This document shows, piece after piece, positions 33,205 through 41,752 of a stretch of 64,000 nucleotides of DNA. Each line of letters opens with the position of its first letter. Position 1 is the first letter of the stretch. The notes under the pieces are model-generated. The model was given only the letters and a program-made list of their open reading frames with translations, searched no databases and was not told where the DNA came from. The position numbers were made by a program, and so were the translations under genes. The stretch is from assembly GCF_000720115.1 (NCBI RefSeq), contig NZ_JOIR01000034.1, positions 41,987-105,986 of the forward strand. The letters are read 5' to 3'. The DNA comes from Streptomyces sp. NRRL F-2580 (GTDB lineage Bacteria > Actinomycetota > Actinomycetes > Streptomycetales > Streptomycetaceae).

Positions 33205-34899
33205 TCAGGTGACGGTGACCTTCCTGAGGCTGCCGTCGGTCTTCCACAGGATGTAGCCGCCGCGCCCGTACTCGTCGCTGAGGTACGTGCGGATGGAGGG
33301 GACCTGGTCCATCATCCACGGGTCGACGATGACGTGGCGCGAGGTCGGCTTCTCGACCTTCAGGTCCTTCTTGGACTGCTCCAGCATGCCGGGCAGCGCA
33401 TCCCAGTTGACCGTGGCCATGTCGATCAGCGGCTCCCCCTCCTCGACCGTGCCGTCCGGGCCCGTACGCGAGGCCGCGCCGTCCCGGTACTGCCAGGAGT
33501 CGACGGTCTCGGCACCGGCGGCGGTGGGGATGGAAGCGAGGATGTAGCCGTCGTAGAGCGTCATGTCGACGAAGGTGGTCGTCCCCGTCTCCTTCTTGAA
33601 CGCCTCCAGGGCGGTGCGGATGTTCTCCGGCGTCATCATGCTGCCCCGGGGGGCGTCCGCCTTCTGCGCGCTCGCCTTGGGGGCCGGGGCCGAGGACGCG
33701 TCCCGCCCGGGCGGGGTGGCGGAGATGGCGACGGCCGGGTGGGTCGCGGCGCCGCCCTTCGCGTCGTCGCCGCCGGAGTTCCCGTCGGGCAGCAGCTGCA
33801 CGAAGCCGACGACGCCGGCCGCCAGGATCGCGGTGATCGCGGCGCCGATCAGGGCCGGGCGCCTGCGCTGGGCGGACGCCACCGGAACGGGCGTCGTGGC
33901 CGCGGCGTACGGCGATCCACCGGAGGTGTACGGCGGCGGGGTGTGCGGTGCGCCGGCCGGCGCGTACGGACCGAACTGCCCGTACGGGTTCGGCACGACC
34001 GGGGCGGCGACCGGCGGCAGGAGGGCGGGCCCGGGGCCGGTACCGGAACCGAGAGCGGCGCTCGCGTCGCGGAGCAGTTGTTCCAGCTGCGCTCCGTCGG
34101 GCCGCGCGGCCGGGTCCCTTACGAGCAGCCGTTCCAGTACGGGCCCCAGCGGGCCGGAGCGCACCGGCGCCGGGATCGGCTCGTCGAGCACGGCGACGAC
34201 CGTGGCCAGGCTGGTGGCCCGGCGCAGCGGATTGGCTCCCTCGGCGGCCACGTACAGGAGCATGCCGAGCGACCACAGGTCCGAGGCGGCCAGCCCCTCC
34301 TCCCCGCGAACACGCTCGGGCGCGATGTACTCAGGTGAGCCGATCAGCACTCCGGTCGCGGTGAGCCCGGTGGAGTCGTGCAGCGCGGCGATGCCGAAGT
34401 CGGTCAGGACGGCCGACCCGTCGGGGCGCAGCAGTACGTTGGCGGGCTTCACGTCACGGTGGAGGATGCCCTCCGCGTGCGCGGCGCGCAGCGCGGACAG
34501 GACGTCGAGGCCGAGCCGCACCGCTTCCGCGGGCGGCATCGGTCCGGACTCCAGGCGGTCGTACAAGGAGCCGCCCTTGACCATCTCCATGACGATCCAC
34601 GGGTGCCCGTCGGCGCCGGGCGCCGGTTCGACGATGTGGTGGATCGTCACGACGTGGGGGTGGGCGAGGCGGGCGAGGGCGCGCGCCTCGCGGACGGCGC
34701 GTTCGCGCAGCTGGTCCGCGAGGCCGGGCTGGGCGGCGGCGGTCGCCGGGTCGGGCGGGCGCACTTCCTTGAGCGCGACCTCTCGGTGCAGGGCTATGTC
34801 GCGCGCCCGCCAAACGGTACCCATGCCGCCGCTGCCCAGGGGCGCGACCAGTTCGAAGCGCCCGTCGATCAGCCGTCTGTCGGCCTCACTCGTGTCCAT
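33205..34899 (-). CDS. Transmembrane Ser/Thr protein kinase
   Basis: This is a 564-residue PknB-type (Hanks) kinase. Kinase landmarks: glycine loop LGSGGMGTVWRARD, Lys in VALKEVRPPD, catalytic loop ILHRDVKPANVLL, LTDFGIAAL and SPEYIAPERV. A Pro/Gly-rich linker (about residues 290-345), a transmembrane helix (LIGAAITAILAAGVVGFV) and an extracellular domain of about 190 residues with no PASTA repeats follow. The external part ends with RHVIVDPWMMDQVPSIR and GGYILWKTDGSLRKV and probably senses an unknown ligand or envelope state. It is separated from the synthase gene by 97 bp. Confidence 0.93.
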   Translation of the reverse strand: MDTSEADRRLIDGRFELVAPLGSGGMGTVWRARDIALHREVALKEVRPPDPATAAAQPGLADQLRERAVREARALARLAHPHVVTIHHIVEPAPGADGHPWIVMEMVKGGSLYDRLESGPMPPAEAVRLGLDVLSALRAAHAEGILHRDVKPANVLLRPDGSAVLTDFGIAALHDSTGLTATGVLIGSPEYIAPERVRGEEGLAASDLWSLGMLLYVAAEGANPLRRATSLATVVAVLDEPIPAPVRSGPLGPVLERLLVRDPAARPDGAQLEQLLRDASAALGSGTGPGPALLPPVAAPVVPNPYGQFGPYAPAGAPHTPPPYTSGGSPYAAATTPVPVASAQRRRPALIGAAITAILAAGVVGFVQLLPDGNSGGDDAKGGAATHPAVAISATPPGRDASSAPAPKASAQKADAPRGSMMTPENIRTALEAFKKETGTTTFVDMTLYDGYILASIPTAAGAETVDSWQYRDGAASRTGPDGTVEEGEPLIDMATVNWDALPGMLEQSKKDLKVEKPTSRHVIVDPWMMDQVPSIRTYLSDEYGRGGYILWKTDGSLRKVTVT

Positions 34900-34926
34900 G
34901 GCGGATCATCGTAGGCGCCGCCACCG

Positions 34927-36531
34927 TCAGCAGCGTCGGCGGTCCACCGTGAGCGTTCCCTGGACGGTGTCCACCGTGCGGTCGTAGCACCCGCCGGGCG
35001 CTTGTGACCCGTACAGCCGGTAGCGGGCGGAGGTGGTCGCGACCGCGTGCCGCTGGTCGCGAGGGACGTTCGCCGTGTAGGTGGCGTCACCCGTGTACTG
35101 GTCGTCGAGCCGGGAGGAGTCGACGGGCCGGCCGCCGCGCAGGGTGACCGTGTCCGCGCGGTCGCCGAGCGAGAGGACGGTGCGCAGCCGGTCACCGGCG
35201 CCGAGAGTGGTCTCGCCGTTCATCGTGTAGGTGCGGGCGGTCCGGGTGGTGGTCGGCCCGTGCGTCACGCTCTCCTCGTCGGTCCAGGTGGCGTCGAGGG
35301 CGTCGAGGTTCTCGCCCTCGGTCCAGCGGTGGACGGAAGTGCTGTGCACGGTGCGGGTGACGGTGGTGGCCACCCGGCCGTGGGAGGTGTTCAGGTGCCC
35401 GGCGACGGTCAGCCGGTGGCGGCCCTCGGTGTCCAGGCGGTGCTGTCCGCCGGGCGCGGCGGGCGTCCAGCGGGAGTGGCCCGCCGGATCGCTCTGCTCG
35501 TGCCGGGTCAGGGCGCCGGTGACGACCTGCCGGGCCTCGTCCTGCCACAGCAGCAGGTTGGTGGGGGTGCTCCAGCCGCTCTGACCGGCCGGCACCCCGG
35601 CGACGGACACCTCGATCCGGTGCGGGCGGCCGTCGTTGAGCAGGGCGGCGTAGGGGGTGAGGTCGTAGCGGATCGGCTGGACGTCGAAGGCGCGCGGGCC
35701 CGGAGTCACGTACCAGAGGAAGGGGTTGGACCAGCCGCCGGTCCAGACGGTGGGGAAGGGCGCGGCGATGCCGGCGAGTTGCCCGTCGACGGAGACGCGG
35801 ACCTCGCGGTGGGGGCCGTCGGCGGCCTTGCAGGAGTACGGGGCCGCGTCCGGGGCGGTCATGTACCAGTACTCCTCGCAGCCGCCGCCGGAGCCGGTGG
35901 CGTACACCTCGGCGACGAGGCGCTCGGTGTTGCGCGGGGTGGTGACCGACGGGGAGGTGAGGGGCAGGACGCGGTCGGGGGTGTCAGGGGCCGCGGCGCC
36001 GGCCTCCGCGGCGTAGAAGGTCAGGGTCACCTTGACGTCGATGACGCCGGTGTAGGTGTCGTCGACGACGTTGCCGATGAGCATCTCGACGGGCTGCGGG
36101 CGGGCGAGGGTGTCGCGGTAGCGGGTGACGTCCTTCTCCACGGACCAGGAGATCCCGTCGGGCGAGGGCTGGGGGGTGGAGGTCCGCAGGATCTCGACGC
36201 CGCCGAGGGAGAGGTGGCCGAGCCGGTCGTACTGGCGGCCCTTGACCTTGCCGTCGAGGCGCAGGACCACCTTCGCCCAGGGGCCGGTGCCGCAGGCCGC
36301 GGGCGGCGCGTAGCTGCCCTGGTACGGGGTGAAGTCGCGGAACTGCGCCTCGGCGAGGGTCACCTCGCAGGACCGGGTCGCGGGCCGGGTGACGGGCGGG
36401 GCGGGGGTGAGGGGGTCGTGCCAGTCCGTGCCGAACTCGGCGGGCGGCGGGTCGGCCGCGGTCACGCCGTGCGCGGGCGGCGGGTCGGCCGCGGTCACGC
36501 CGTGCGCGGGCGGCGGGTCGGCCGCGGTCAC
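34927..36531 (-). CDS. PNGase A-like peptide-N4-asparagine amidase, N-terminus disrupted
   Basis: The 534-residue reading frame from a GTG at 36531 resembles the peptide N-glycanase A family: TWTG-type WTGGWSNPFLWYVTPGP, DLTPYAALLNDGRPHRIEVSV and QSGWSTPTNLLLWQDE. Family members are secreted and remove N-glycans from Asn. Here the frame begins in a repeat (VTAADPPPAHG three times) with no signal peptide. A start-like ATG at 36580 in another frame reads RRHRITGLLGAIAL, a short signal-like segment. A single-base shift would join them. The gene therefore looks frameshifted near its start, or the sequence has an error. Confidence 0.75.
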   Translation of the reverse strand: MTAADPPPAHGVTAADPPPAHGVTAADPPPAEFGTDWHDPLTPAPPVTRPATRSCEVTLAEAQFRDFTPYQGSYAPPAACGTGPWAKVVLRLDGKVKGRQYDRLGHLSLGGVEILRTSTPQPSPDGISWSVEKDVTRYRDTLARPQPVEMLIGNVVDDTYTGVIDVKVTLTFYAAEAGAAAPDTPDRVLPLTSPSVTTPRNTERLVAEVYATGSGGGCEEYWYMTAPDAAPYSCKAADGPHREVRVSVDGQLAGIAAPFPTVWTGGWSNPFLWYVTPGPRAFDVQPIRYDLTPYAALLNDGRPHRIEVSVAGVPAGQSGWSTPTNLLLWQDEARQVVTGALTRHEQSDPAGHSRWTPAAPGGQHRLDTEGRHRLTVAGHLNTSHGRVATTVTRTVHSTSVHRWTEGENLDALDATWTDEESVTHGPTTTRTARTYTMNGETTLGAGDRLRTVLSLGDRADTVTLRGGRPVDSSRLDDQYTGDATYTANVPRDQRHAVATTSARYRLYGSQAPGGCYDRTVDTVQGTLTVDRRRC

Positions 36532-36535
36532 GCCG
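36441..36535. repeat. 33-bp in-frame tandem repeat at the start of the PNGase A-like gene
   Basis: About 2.9 copies with a period of exactly 33 bp (copies beginning at 36451, 36484 and 36517), almost identical. On the minus strand each encodes VTAADPPPAHG. The length keeps frame, and identity between copies suggests recent expansion. Confidence 0.85.
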
Positions 36536-36606
36536 CAGCGCGATCGCGCCGAGCAGGCCGGTGATCCTGTGTCGTCTCATGGGCCCGGAGTGAAACGCGG
36601 GCCGGC

Positions 36607-36625
36607 CCGGCCCTGCCAGGGCCGG
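36607..36625 (-). terminator. Small hairpin after the RraA-like gene
   Basis: CCGGCCCTG-C-CAGGGCCGG, perfect 9-bp arms, 28 nt downstream of the RraA-like stop on the minus strand and also just upstream of the PNGase A-like start. Confidence 0.5.
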
Positions 36626-36652
36626 TGCGCGGACCCTGGCCTGATCTCGCCG

Positions 36653-37132
36653 TCAGCCGCGCAGGACGACCACGCCGTCGTCGTCGGCGTGGACCGTGTC
36701 CCCGGGGTTGAAGGTGATCTCGCCGATGGTGACGGGCTCGTCCACCGCGCCCTCGCCGGTCTTGCCGCTCTTGCGCGGGACCGTGCCCAGCGCCTTGATG
36801 CCGAGGTCGAGGCCGCCGAGGGCTACGCTGTCGCGGACCGAGCCGTTGATGATCAGGCCCGCCCAGCCGTTGCTCTCGGCCGCGCCGGCGAGGAGGTCGC
36901 CGACCAGGGCGGTCCGGGGCGAGCCGCCGCCGTCCACGACGAGCACGGCGCCCTCTCCCGGCGTGTGTACGAGGGCGCGCAGCAGGGCGTTGTCCTCGTG
37001 GCAACGGACGGTCCGTACGGGACCGGCGAACAGGCGGCGGCCGCCGAACTGGCGGAACGCGGTGGTGCAGATGCCGAGGGATTCGCCGTACTCGTCGTAC
37101 AGGTCGGCCGTGGGGACGGGGGTGACGTTCAT
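36653..37132 (-). CDS. RraA-family protein
   Basis: This is a 159-residue protein of the RraA / 4-hydroxy-4-methyl-2-oxoglutarate aldolase fold. The conserved segments are [53 protein letters not shown] and [12 protein letters not shown]. coli RraA binds and inhibits RNase E; others are aldolases needing the G-x20-R-D signature, here LLAG...NGSVRD. The short size and the start TADLYD fit the RraA subgroup, often mislabelled as demethylmenaquinone methyltransferase. The ATG is at 37132. Confidence 0.9.
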   Translation of the reverse strand: MNVTPVPTADLYDEYGESLGICTTAFRQFGGRRLFAGPVRTVRCHEDNALLRALVHTPGEGAVLVVDGGGSPRTALVGDLLAGAAESNGWAGLIINGSVRDSVALGGLDLGIKALGTVPRKSGKTGEGAVDEPVTIGEITFNPGDTVHADDDGVVVLRG

Positions 37133-37222
37133 GTCGGTACCGTTTCCTCGCTGCTCGTTCTCGTACACCGCGTGGTCCGGCCAGGGTAGTGGGGCCTTCG
37201 TCCGGCCCGGCGAGCGGTGCCG

Positions 37223-37254
37223 TGTCCGGCCCGGGGCCGGCTCGGGGCCGGACA
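37223..37254 (-). terminator. Hairpin terminator after the GlsB-like gene
   Basis: Ten-bp arms TGTCCGGCCC and complement with a 12-nt loop, 52 nt downstream of the GlsB-like stop on the minus strand. Confidence 0.5.
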
Positions 37255-37305
37255 TCGGCCGGAACCTGACGGGTCGTGGTGCGGCTGCCGGCGCGCGGAG
37301 CCGGG

Positions 37306-37572
37306 TCAGTCCCGGGAGTTGCCGAACAGGATCCGGTAGCCGATGAGCAGGACCAGCGAGCCCGCGATGGCGGAGCCCCAGGTGGCCAGGTCGAAGAACT
37401 CCGTCTGGATCGGCTTGTCCAGGACCTTCGCCGAGAGCCAGCCGCCGATGAAGGCGCCGGCGACGCCGATGAGGGTGGTGCCGATCAGACCGCCGGGGTC
37501 CCGGCCGGGCAGCAGGACCTTGGCGATGCCGCCGGCCAGCAGTCCCAGGATGATCCAGCTGACGATCCCCAT
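37306..37572 (-). CDS. GlsB/YeaQ/YmgE-family small membrane protein
   Basis: This 88-residue protein has three hydrophobic segments: [41 protein letters not shown] and [18 protein letters not shown]. The GGxAK...PG and GGxxGTxxxGxxGAxxGG pattern is typical of the transglycosylase-associated (GlsB/YeaQ) family, linked to general or acid stress. A 4x8-bp tandem repeat starts 15 bp upstream of its ATG. Confidence 0.92.
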   Translation of the reverse strand: MGIVSWIILGLLAGGIAKVLLPGRDPGGLIGTTLIGVAGAFIGGWLSAKVLDKPIQTEFFDLATWGSAIAGSLVLLIGYRILFGNSRD

Positions 37573-37587
37573 GCCCAGTCACTCCGC

Positions 37588-37619
37588 TTCGGTGGTTCGG
37601 TCGTTCGGTCGTTCGGTGG
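37588..37619. repeat. 4 x 8-bp tandem repeat (TTCGGTSG) upstream of the GlsB-like gene
   Basis: Units TTCGGTGG, TTCGGTCG, TTCGGTCG and TTCGGTGG run head to tail 16-47 bp before the GlsB-like start on the minus strand. This is the same length, copy number and promoter position as the array at 25173-25204, with a different unit sequence. Confidence 0.75.
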
Positions 37620-37702
37620 TCGTGCCCTCGCGTCCGGTCGTTCCTCGGGTCCGGACGTTCACCAGGGAGGACGCGGCCGTGGCCGAAACGGTTCTCTCCG
37701 GC

Positions 37703-38605
37703 TCAGGCCGCCACGCGGCCGGCCGGCACGGCGGGCTCGGCGGCGGCCGGAGCGGCGGTGGGAACCGCCTGCGGGGGCGCCGCCCCGGCGGCGGGCGCCC
37801 GGGTCAGCAGGACCACTCCGCGGGCCGCCAGCAGGGCTCCGGCCGCGGCCAGCAGCATGCCCGGCGCTCCGCCCTGGAGGCGCTCGCCGAGCAGGACCAT
37901 GCCGATGGCGGCCGCGGCGAGCGGGTTGGCGAGGTTCACCACGGCGAGCGGGGCGCCGAGGCCGCCGCGGTAGGCCCGCTGCGAGAGGAGCATGCCGCCG
38001 ACGGCGAAGAACACGACGAGCAGGGCCACCGCGACGACCCGGAAGCTGAGCAGGGCCCCGCCGCGGCCGCCCGCCACGGCCACGGTCTGGGTCAGGGCGG
38101 AGGCCGCCGCGGAGGCCAGCCCGGACGCCGTCGCGTGCCGCAGCCCCGAGCGCGGGTCCTTGGACGCGGTCAGCGCGAGGATCACGGCGGCCGTCGCACC
38201 GGAGACGGCCAGCGCCTCGGCCAGGGTGAGGGTGTCGTCGGGGGCGGGCCCGGAGGCCGGGAGGAGGAGCAGGCCGAGCCCGGCGACGGTGGCCAGAGTG
38301 CCCCGCCATTCGGTGGCCGCCACCCGGCGTCCCGACCGCCGCGCCCCCAGCGGGACGGCGGCGACCAGGGTGAGCGCGCCGAGCGGCTGCACCAGGGTGA
38401 GGGGGCCGTACCGCAGGGCCGCCGCGTGCAGGAGCGCGGCGGCCGCGTTCAGCCCGGCCGACCACCACCAGGCGCCGGAGCCCATCAGCGCCTTGGCGCT
38501 GCGCGCGACGGCGGCGCGGGCGAGGCGCTCCTGGGCGACGGCGCCGGCCGCGTAGGCCACGGCCGAGGCGAGGCAGAGCGCGAGGGCGAGGACGGTGTCG
38601 TTCAT
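37703..38605 (-). CDS. DMT-superfamily membrane transporter
   Basis: This is a 300-residue protein with about nine to ten hydrophobic helices (LALALCLASAVAYAAGAVAQ, YGPLTLVQPLGALTLVAAVPL, VAVALLVVFFAVGGMLLSQ, PGMLLAAAGALLAARGVVLL), in the arrangement of drug/metabolite transporters without the EamA duplication being obvious. The start at 38605 overlaps the PAP2 stop as ATGA, so both are in one operon behind the TATCGATA-type operator array. The C-terminus is Ala/Pro-rich. The substrate is unknown. Confidence 0.85.
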   Translation of the reverse strand: MNDTVLALALCLASAVAYAAGAVAQERLARAAVARSAKALMGSGAWWWSAGLNAAAALLHAAALRYGPLTLVQPLGALTLVAAVPLGARRSGRRVAATEWRGTLATVAGLGLLLLPASGPAPDDTLTLAEALAVSGATAAVILALTASKDPRSGLRHATASGLASAAASALTQTVAVAGGRGGALLSFRVVAVALLVVFFAVGGMLLSQRAYRGGLGAPLAVVNLANPLAAAAIGMVLLGERLQGGAPGMLLAAAGALLAARGVVLLTRAPAAGAAPPQAVPTAAPAAAEPAVPAGRVAA

Positions 38606-39498
38606 TGCCCTGCCCCTACGGCGGCCGCGGCGCTCTGCCGGTCCGGCAGCTCTCCCGCGGCGGCGTCCGCAGCGGAATCCGTACCCGAGTCCGTGTCGGT
38701 GTCCGAGTCCGTACCCGGGTACGTGCCGGGGCCGGCCGCGCGCGGCCGGGGGACCAGCAGCAGGGCCACCCCGAGCAGGGCGGCGGCCACGACCGCGTCG
38801 AGCCAGTAGTGGTTGGCCGTGCCGACGATCACCAGCAGGGTCAGCAGGGGGTGCAGCAGCCACAGCAGGCGCCACCGCGAGGGGGCCCTCCCGGCCGGGG
38901 ACGGGGGGCGGGTGGCGGCGATCACGCCGAGCGCGAGCATCAGCGCCCAGCCGAAGTGCAGCGAGGGCATCGCGGCGAACTGGTTGGCGAGGGTGTCGGC
39001 GTCCGGCGCGGCCCGGTAGACGGTGGGCCCGTAGACCTGCCCGGTGTCGATGAGCCGTGCGGCTTCGAGCATCCGCGGGGGCGCGAGCGGGAAGGCGAGG
39101 TGCAGGACGAGGGCGGCTCCGGTGAGCACGGCCAGGACCCGGCGGGTCCACAGGTAGTGCGCGGGGCGGCGGACGTAGAGCCAGATCAGGAAGAGCGCGG
39201 TCGCGGGGAAGTGGACGACCGCGTAGTAGGTGTTCGCGGTGTGCACGAGGGCGTCCCCGTGGAGCAGCAGCCGCTGCACCGCGCCTTCACCGGGCAGGCG
39301 CAGCGCGCGCTCGGCGTCCCATATTCGCTCCGCGTTGCGGAAGGCTTCCCCGGTGCGGTCGGTCGAGAGCAGCCGGCCGGCCTTGTAGACGGTGAAGAAG
39401 CCCGCGACGAGCAGCAGCTCGCGTATGAGGCGACGGCGCGCGGCTCTCGGTCCGGCTGGCCCGGCCTCCGGCCCGGCAGGTGTGGTGTGGGAGGTCAT
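38602..39498 (-). CDS. PAP2-family membrane phosphatase (inositol-phosphotransferase-like)
   Basis: This is a 298-residue membrane protein. The phosphatase motifs C2 and C3 are AAMPSLHFGWALM and GTANHYWLDAVVAAALLG; C1 is reduced, as in AUR1/IPC-synthase-like PAP2 proteins of actinobacteria. It starts at the ATG at 39498, ends in a Thr/Asp/Ser-rich tail and overlaps the transporter gene. It may move or remove phosphate from lipid-linked substrates. The promoter region holds the triple palindrome shared with the divergent TetR gene. Confidence 0.87.
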   Translation of the reverse strand: MTSHTTPAGPEAGPAGPRAARRRLIRELLLVAGFFTVYKAGRLLSTDRTGEAFRNAERIWDAERALRLPGEGAVQRLLLHGDALVHTANTYYAVVHFPATALFLIWLYVRRPAHYLWTRRVLAVLTGAALVLHLAFPLAPPRMLEAARLIDTGQVYGPTVYRAAPDADTLANQFAAMPSLHFGWALMLALGVIAATRPPSPAGRAPSRWRLLWLLHPLLTLLVIVGTANHYWLDAVVAAALLGVALLLVPRPRAAGPGTYPGTDSDTDTDSGTDSAADAAAGELPDRQSAAAAVGAGQ

Positions 39499-39542
39499 CC
39501 CCCGGTCTCTCTTCCTGTTTACGCGCACTGCGACACGCCAGT

Positions 39543-39584
39543 GTATCGATACATTGGCGTATCGATACGCTGGTGTACCGATAC
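39543..39584. promoter_or_regulatory. Three GTATCGATAC palindromes at exact 16-bp spacing
   Basis: Copies start at 39543, 39559 and 39575; the first two are exact, the third is GTACCGATAC. The middle one extends to the 14-bp palindrome GCGTATCGATACGC. The array lies 44 bp from the PAP2 start and 67 bp from the TetR start, in the 153-bp divergent region, and is the obvious operator for that TetR protein. Confidence 0.8.
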
Positions 39585-39651
39585 GGTCGCGTTCCCGTAC
39601 ACTTCCGTAGTGGAACCGCCGCCGAGGAGCCCCCGAGGAGAGCCGCACCCC

Positions 39652-40284
39652 ATGACGTCGACGCCGCCCCCCGCGCGCCGCTCCAAGATCACCCCGGAGC
39701 GGGAGCAGGAGTTCTACGACGCCGTCCTGGAGCAGCTGCGCGAACACGGCTACGAGGCGCTGACCATGGAGGGCATCGCCGCCCGGGCCAGCTGCGGCAA
39801 GTCCACGCTCTACCGGCAGTGGAAGACCAAGCCCCAGCTCGTCGCCGCCGCCCTGCGCGCGGGCCGTCACGGCACCCTGGTCGCGGTGGACACCGGCACG
39901 CTGGCGGGCGACCTGCGCGAGGCGGCCAGGATCGCGGCCGGCACCTCCGGGCGGGACACCCGGCTGACGCAGGCACTCGGGCACGCCGTGCTCAATGACG
40001 AGGAGCTCCAGGCCGCCCTGCGCGAGGCGCTGGTCGAGCCCGAACTCGCCGCGTTCGACGTGATGGTGCGGCGGGCCGTCGCACGCGGCGAGATCGCCGC
40101 CGACCACCCGGCCGTGGAGTTCCTGCCGGCCCAGCTGATGGGCGTGCTCCGGATCCGGCCGGTACTGGAAGGGCGGTACGCGGACGCCGACTACCTGGTC
40201 CGGTTCGTCGACGCGGTCATGCTCCCGTCCCTGGGCCTCGCACCCTCCCACCCCGCCCGGCCCCCGGCCGGACGGACCCCCTGA
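39652..40284 (+). CDS. TetR-family transcriptional regulator
   Basis: This is a 210-residue repressor. The N-terminal HTH is TPEREQEFYDAVLEQLREHG, EALTMEGIAARASCGKSTLYRQWKTKPQLV. The C-terminal ligand domain resembles the TetR_C group with DVMVRRAVARGEIA. GAGGAG lies upstream of the ATG at 39652. It is divergent from the PAP2/DMT operon and probably controls both through the palindromes at 39543-39584. A strong terminator follows the gene. Confidence 0.93.
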   Translation: MTSTPPPARRSKITPEREQEFYDAVLEQLREHGYEALTMEGIAARASCGKSTLYRQWKTKPQLVAAALRAGRHGTLVAVDTGTLAGDLREAARIAAGTSGRDTRLTQALGHAVLNDEELQAALREALVEPELAAFDVMVRRAVARGEIAADHPAVEFLPAQLMGVLRIRPVLEGRYADADYLVRFVDAVMLPSLGLAPSHPARPPAGRTP

Positions 40285-40363
40285 ACCGGCGGGCCGCCGT
40301 CCCGATGACCTGACGGCGACCCGCCCGCGCTGCCTCGTGGGGACGGCGGCAGCGCGCCACCCG

Positions 40364-40408
40364 GACCGGGCGGCGGCCACTCACTCGAGGAGTGGCCGCC
40401 GCCCGGTC
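40364..40408. terminator. 19-bp-stem bidirectional terminator
   Basis: Perfect 19-bp arms (40364-40382 and 40390-40408) around a 7-nt loop lie between the ends of the convergent tetR and terD-like genes. This is the longest perfect stem in the window. Confidence 0.85.
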
Positions 40409-40441
40409 TGCGCGGCACCGCGACCGCCCCGGCGGCCGTGT

Positions 40442-40990
40442 TCAGCGGGCGCCGCCCATGAGCCGGGCGAACTCTTCCGGATCGGCGTCGAAACCGCGCG
40501 GCCGCACCTCGAACGACCAGGCGTCCGAGGCGTCACGGGTGAACTCGACGACGGTGGCCGCGGTGGCGGAGGGCACGGACGCGAAATCGCCCTGGGCGAG
40601 ATCGGTGTGGCCCTCGCGGATCCGGAACCCCGTACCGGCGATGTCGGCGAAGGTCTTCGCGCGGCCCCCGGCGCCCGCGTCCGCGCTCCCGCTCTGGATG
40701 ACCACGCCGACCACCACCCGGCGCAGATCGGGCCCCATCCGGTCCAGCTCGAAGGTCATCACCTCGTCGAAGCCGAAGCCCTGGCCGGTGTGGCTGTCCC
40801 GGTTCAGGGTGATGGTGCCGTCGGGCGAGCGGCTGCCGAAATGGACCAGCTGGACCGGCGTGCCGTGGAGGTCCGCGGCGCCGTAGACCGCGGCGACAAC
40901 GTCGAGATCACTCGCGGGCGTGCCCGCGGGGCTGGGGTCCCACCGCAGCGCGAACTCCACCTTGGCCAGGCCCTTGCGTACACCAGTCAC
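40442..40990 (-). CDS. TerD-family stress protein
   Basis: This is a 182-residue protein with GTG start at 40990 and a GGGGGAG site. The TerD pattern is present: RKGLAKVEFALRWDPSP, SDLDVVAAVYGAAD, VHFGSRSPDGTITLNRDSHTG, GFDEVMTFELDRMGPDLRRVV and TGFRIREG. TerD proteins bind calcium and are linked to tellurite resistance, development and phage response in Streptomyces. There are no other ter genes beside it. Confidence 0.92.
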   Translation of the reverse strand: MTGVRKGLAKVEFALRWDPSPAGTPASDLDVVAAVYGAADLHGTPVQLVHFGSRSPDGTITLNRDSHTGQGFGFDEVMTFELDRMGPDLRRVVVGVVIQSGSADAGAGGRAKTFADIAGTGFRIREGHTDLAQGDFASVPSATAATVVEFTRDASDAWSFEVRPRGFDADPEEFARLMGGAR

Positions 40991-41009
40991 CGAACTCCCC
41001 CTTTGTTCA

Positions 41010-41740
41010 CCAGGACTTGCCCCCGCATGATCCCACGGGCCCCCGCTGCGGCCCGAAGGACCGTACGTTCCCGGCCGGTCACCAATCGCCGTCCTGTACG
41101 GGTTTGCCCGGCCTCGGCGCGCTCCCGAGCGGCTTGGCCTGCCCCGGCGACGGTCCTCCCACGGGTGTGGTCGTCGCCGAGCCACTCCCCCGCCGGCTTG
41201 ACCCCGCTCAGGGCGTCGCCCGGCGCCAGGTCGGCTGCCGGCTCGTCGTCAAACCAGGGCAGCCCGGCCCGGGGCCACGGGCGGCCCCGTCCTGCCCACA
41301 GGACGGGGCGCGCCGGGAGCGCCGCCCGGCTGCGCCGCCATCGGCGCGGGCACCGGGCCGCCGCAGCCGGCGAAGGAACCGGCCGAACCGGTGGAGCCGG
41401 GAGCGGGCGGAGCCCCGTGGCCCCTCCCGCCGACCGGCCGCGGCGGCGCGAGGCGCGCCCGCTCGGCCCCCGGCGCCACCGGGCCGGCGCCGCCTCCCCG
41501 AGCGGGAAGGCCTGGAGCTGGACGCCGCCGGTGGTCTCCTCGCCGGTGACCTGTCCCCCGACCGTGGAGCGCGGCGGGCTCACGGGTCCCGCCGAAGCTG
41601 AGCCACATCGCCTCGCGCAGGTACACGGGCAGCATCACGCCGCCCGCAGGGTCCGGATGAACCGGATCTGTACCCCTTCGCCCAGGAGCAGCGTGTTCCC
41701 GTCCACGCGTACGGACCCTGTTCCCACGCCCGTGCCTTTC
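41010..41740 (-). pseudogene. Decayed gene of unrecognised family
   Basis: No frame is convincingly open across this 950-bp gap, but protein-like pieces appear in order on the minus strand in different frames: VDGNTLLLGEGVQIRF then RTLRAA and a stop near 41640; LPVYLREAMWLSFGGTREPA; VGGQVTGEETTGGVQLQAF; and PWFDDEPAADLAPGDALSGV followed by GEWLGDDHTRG. The pieces have natural composition, while the sequence between them reads as Arg/Pro/Gly-rich noise. I infer a gene broken by several indels or deletions. I do not recognise the family. Confidence 0.55.
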
Positions 41741-41752
41741 TCCCGCACCGGC

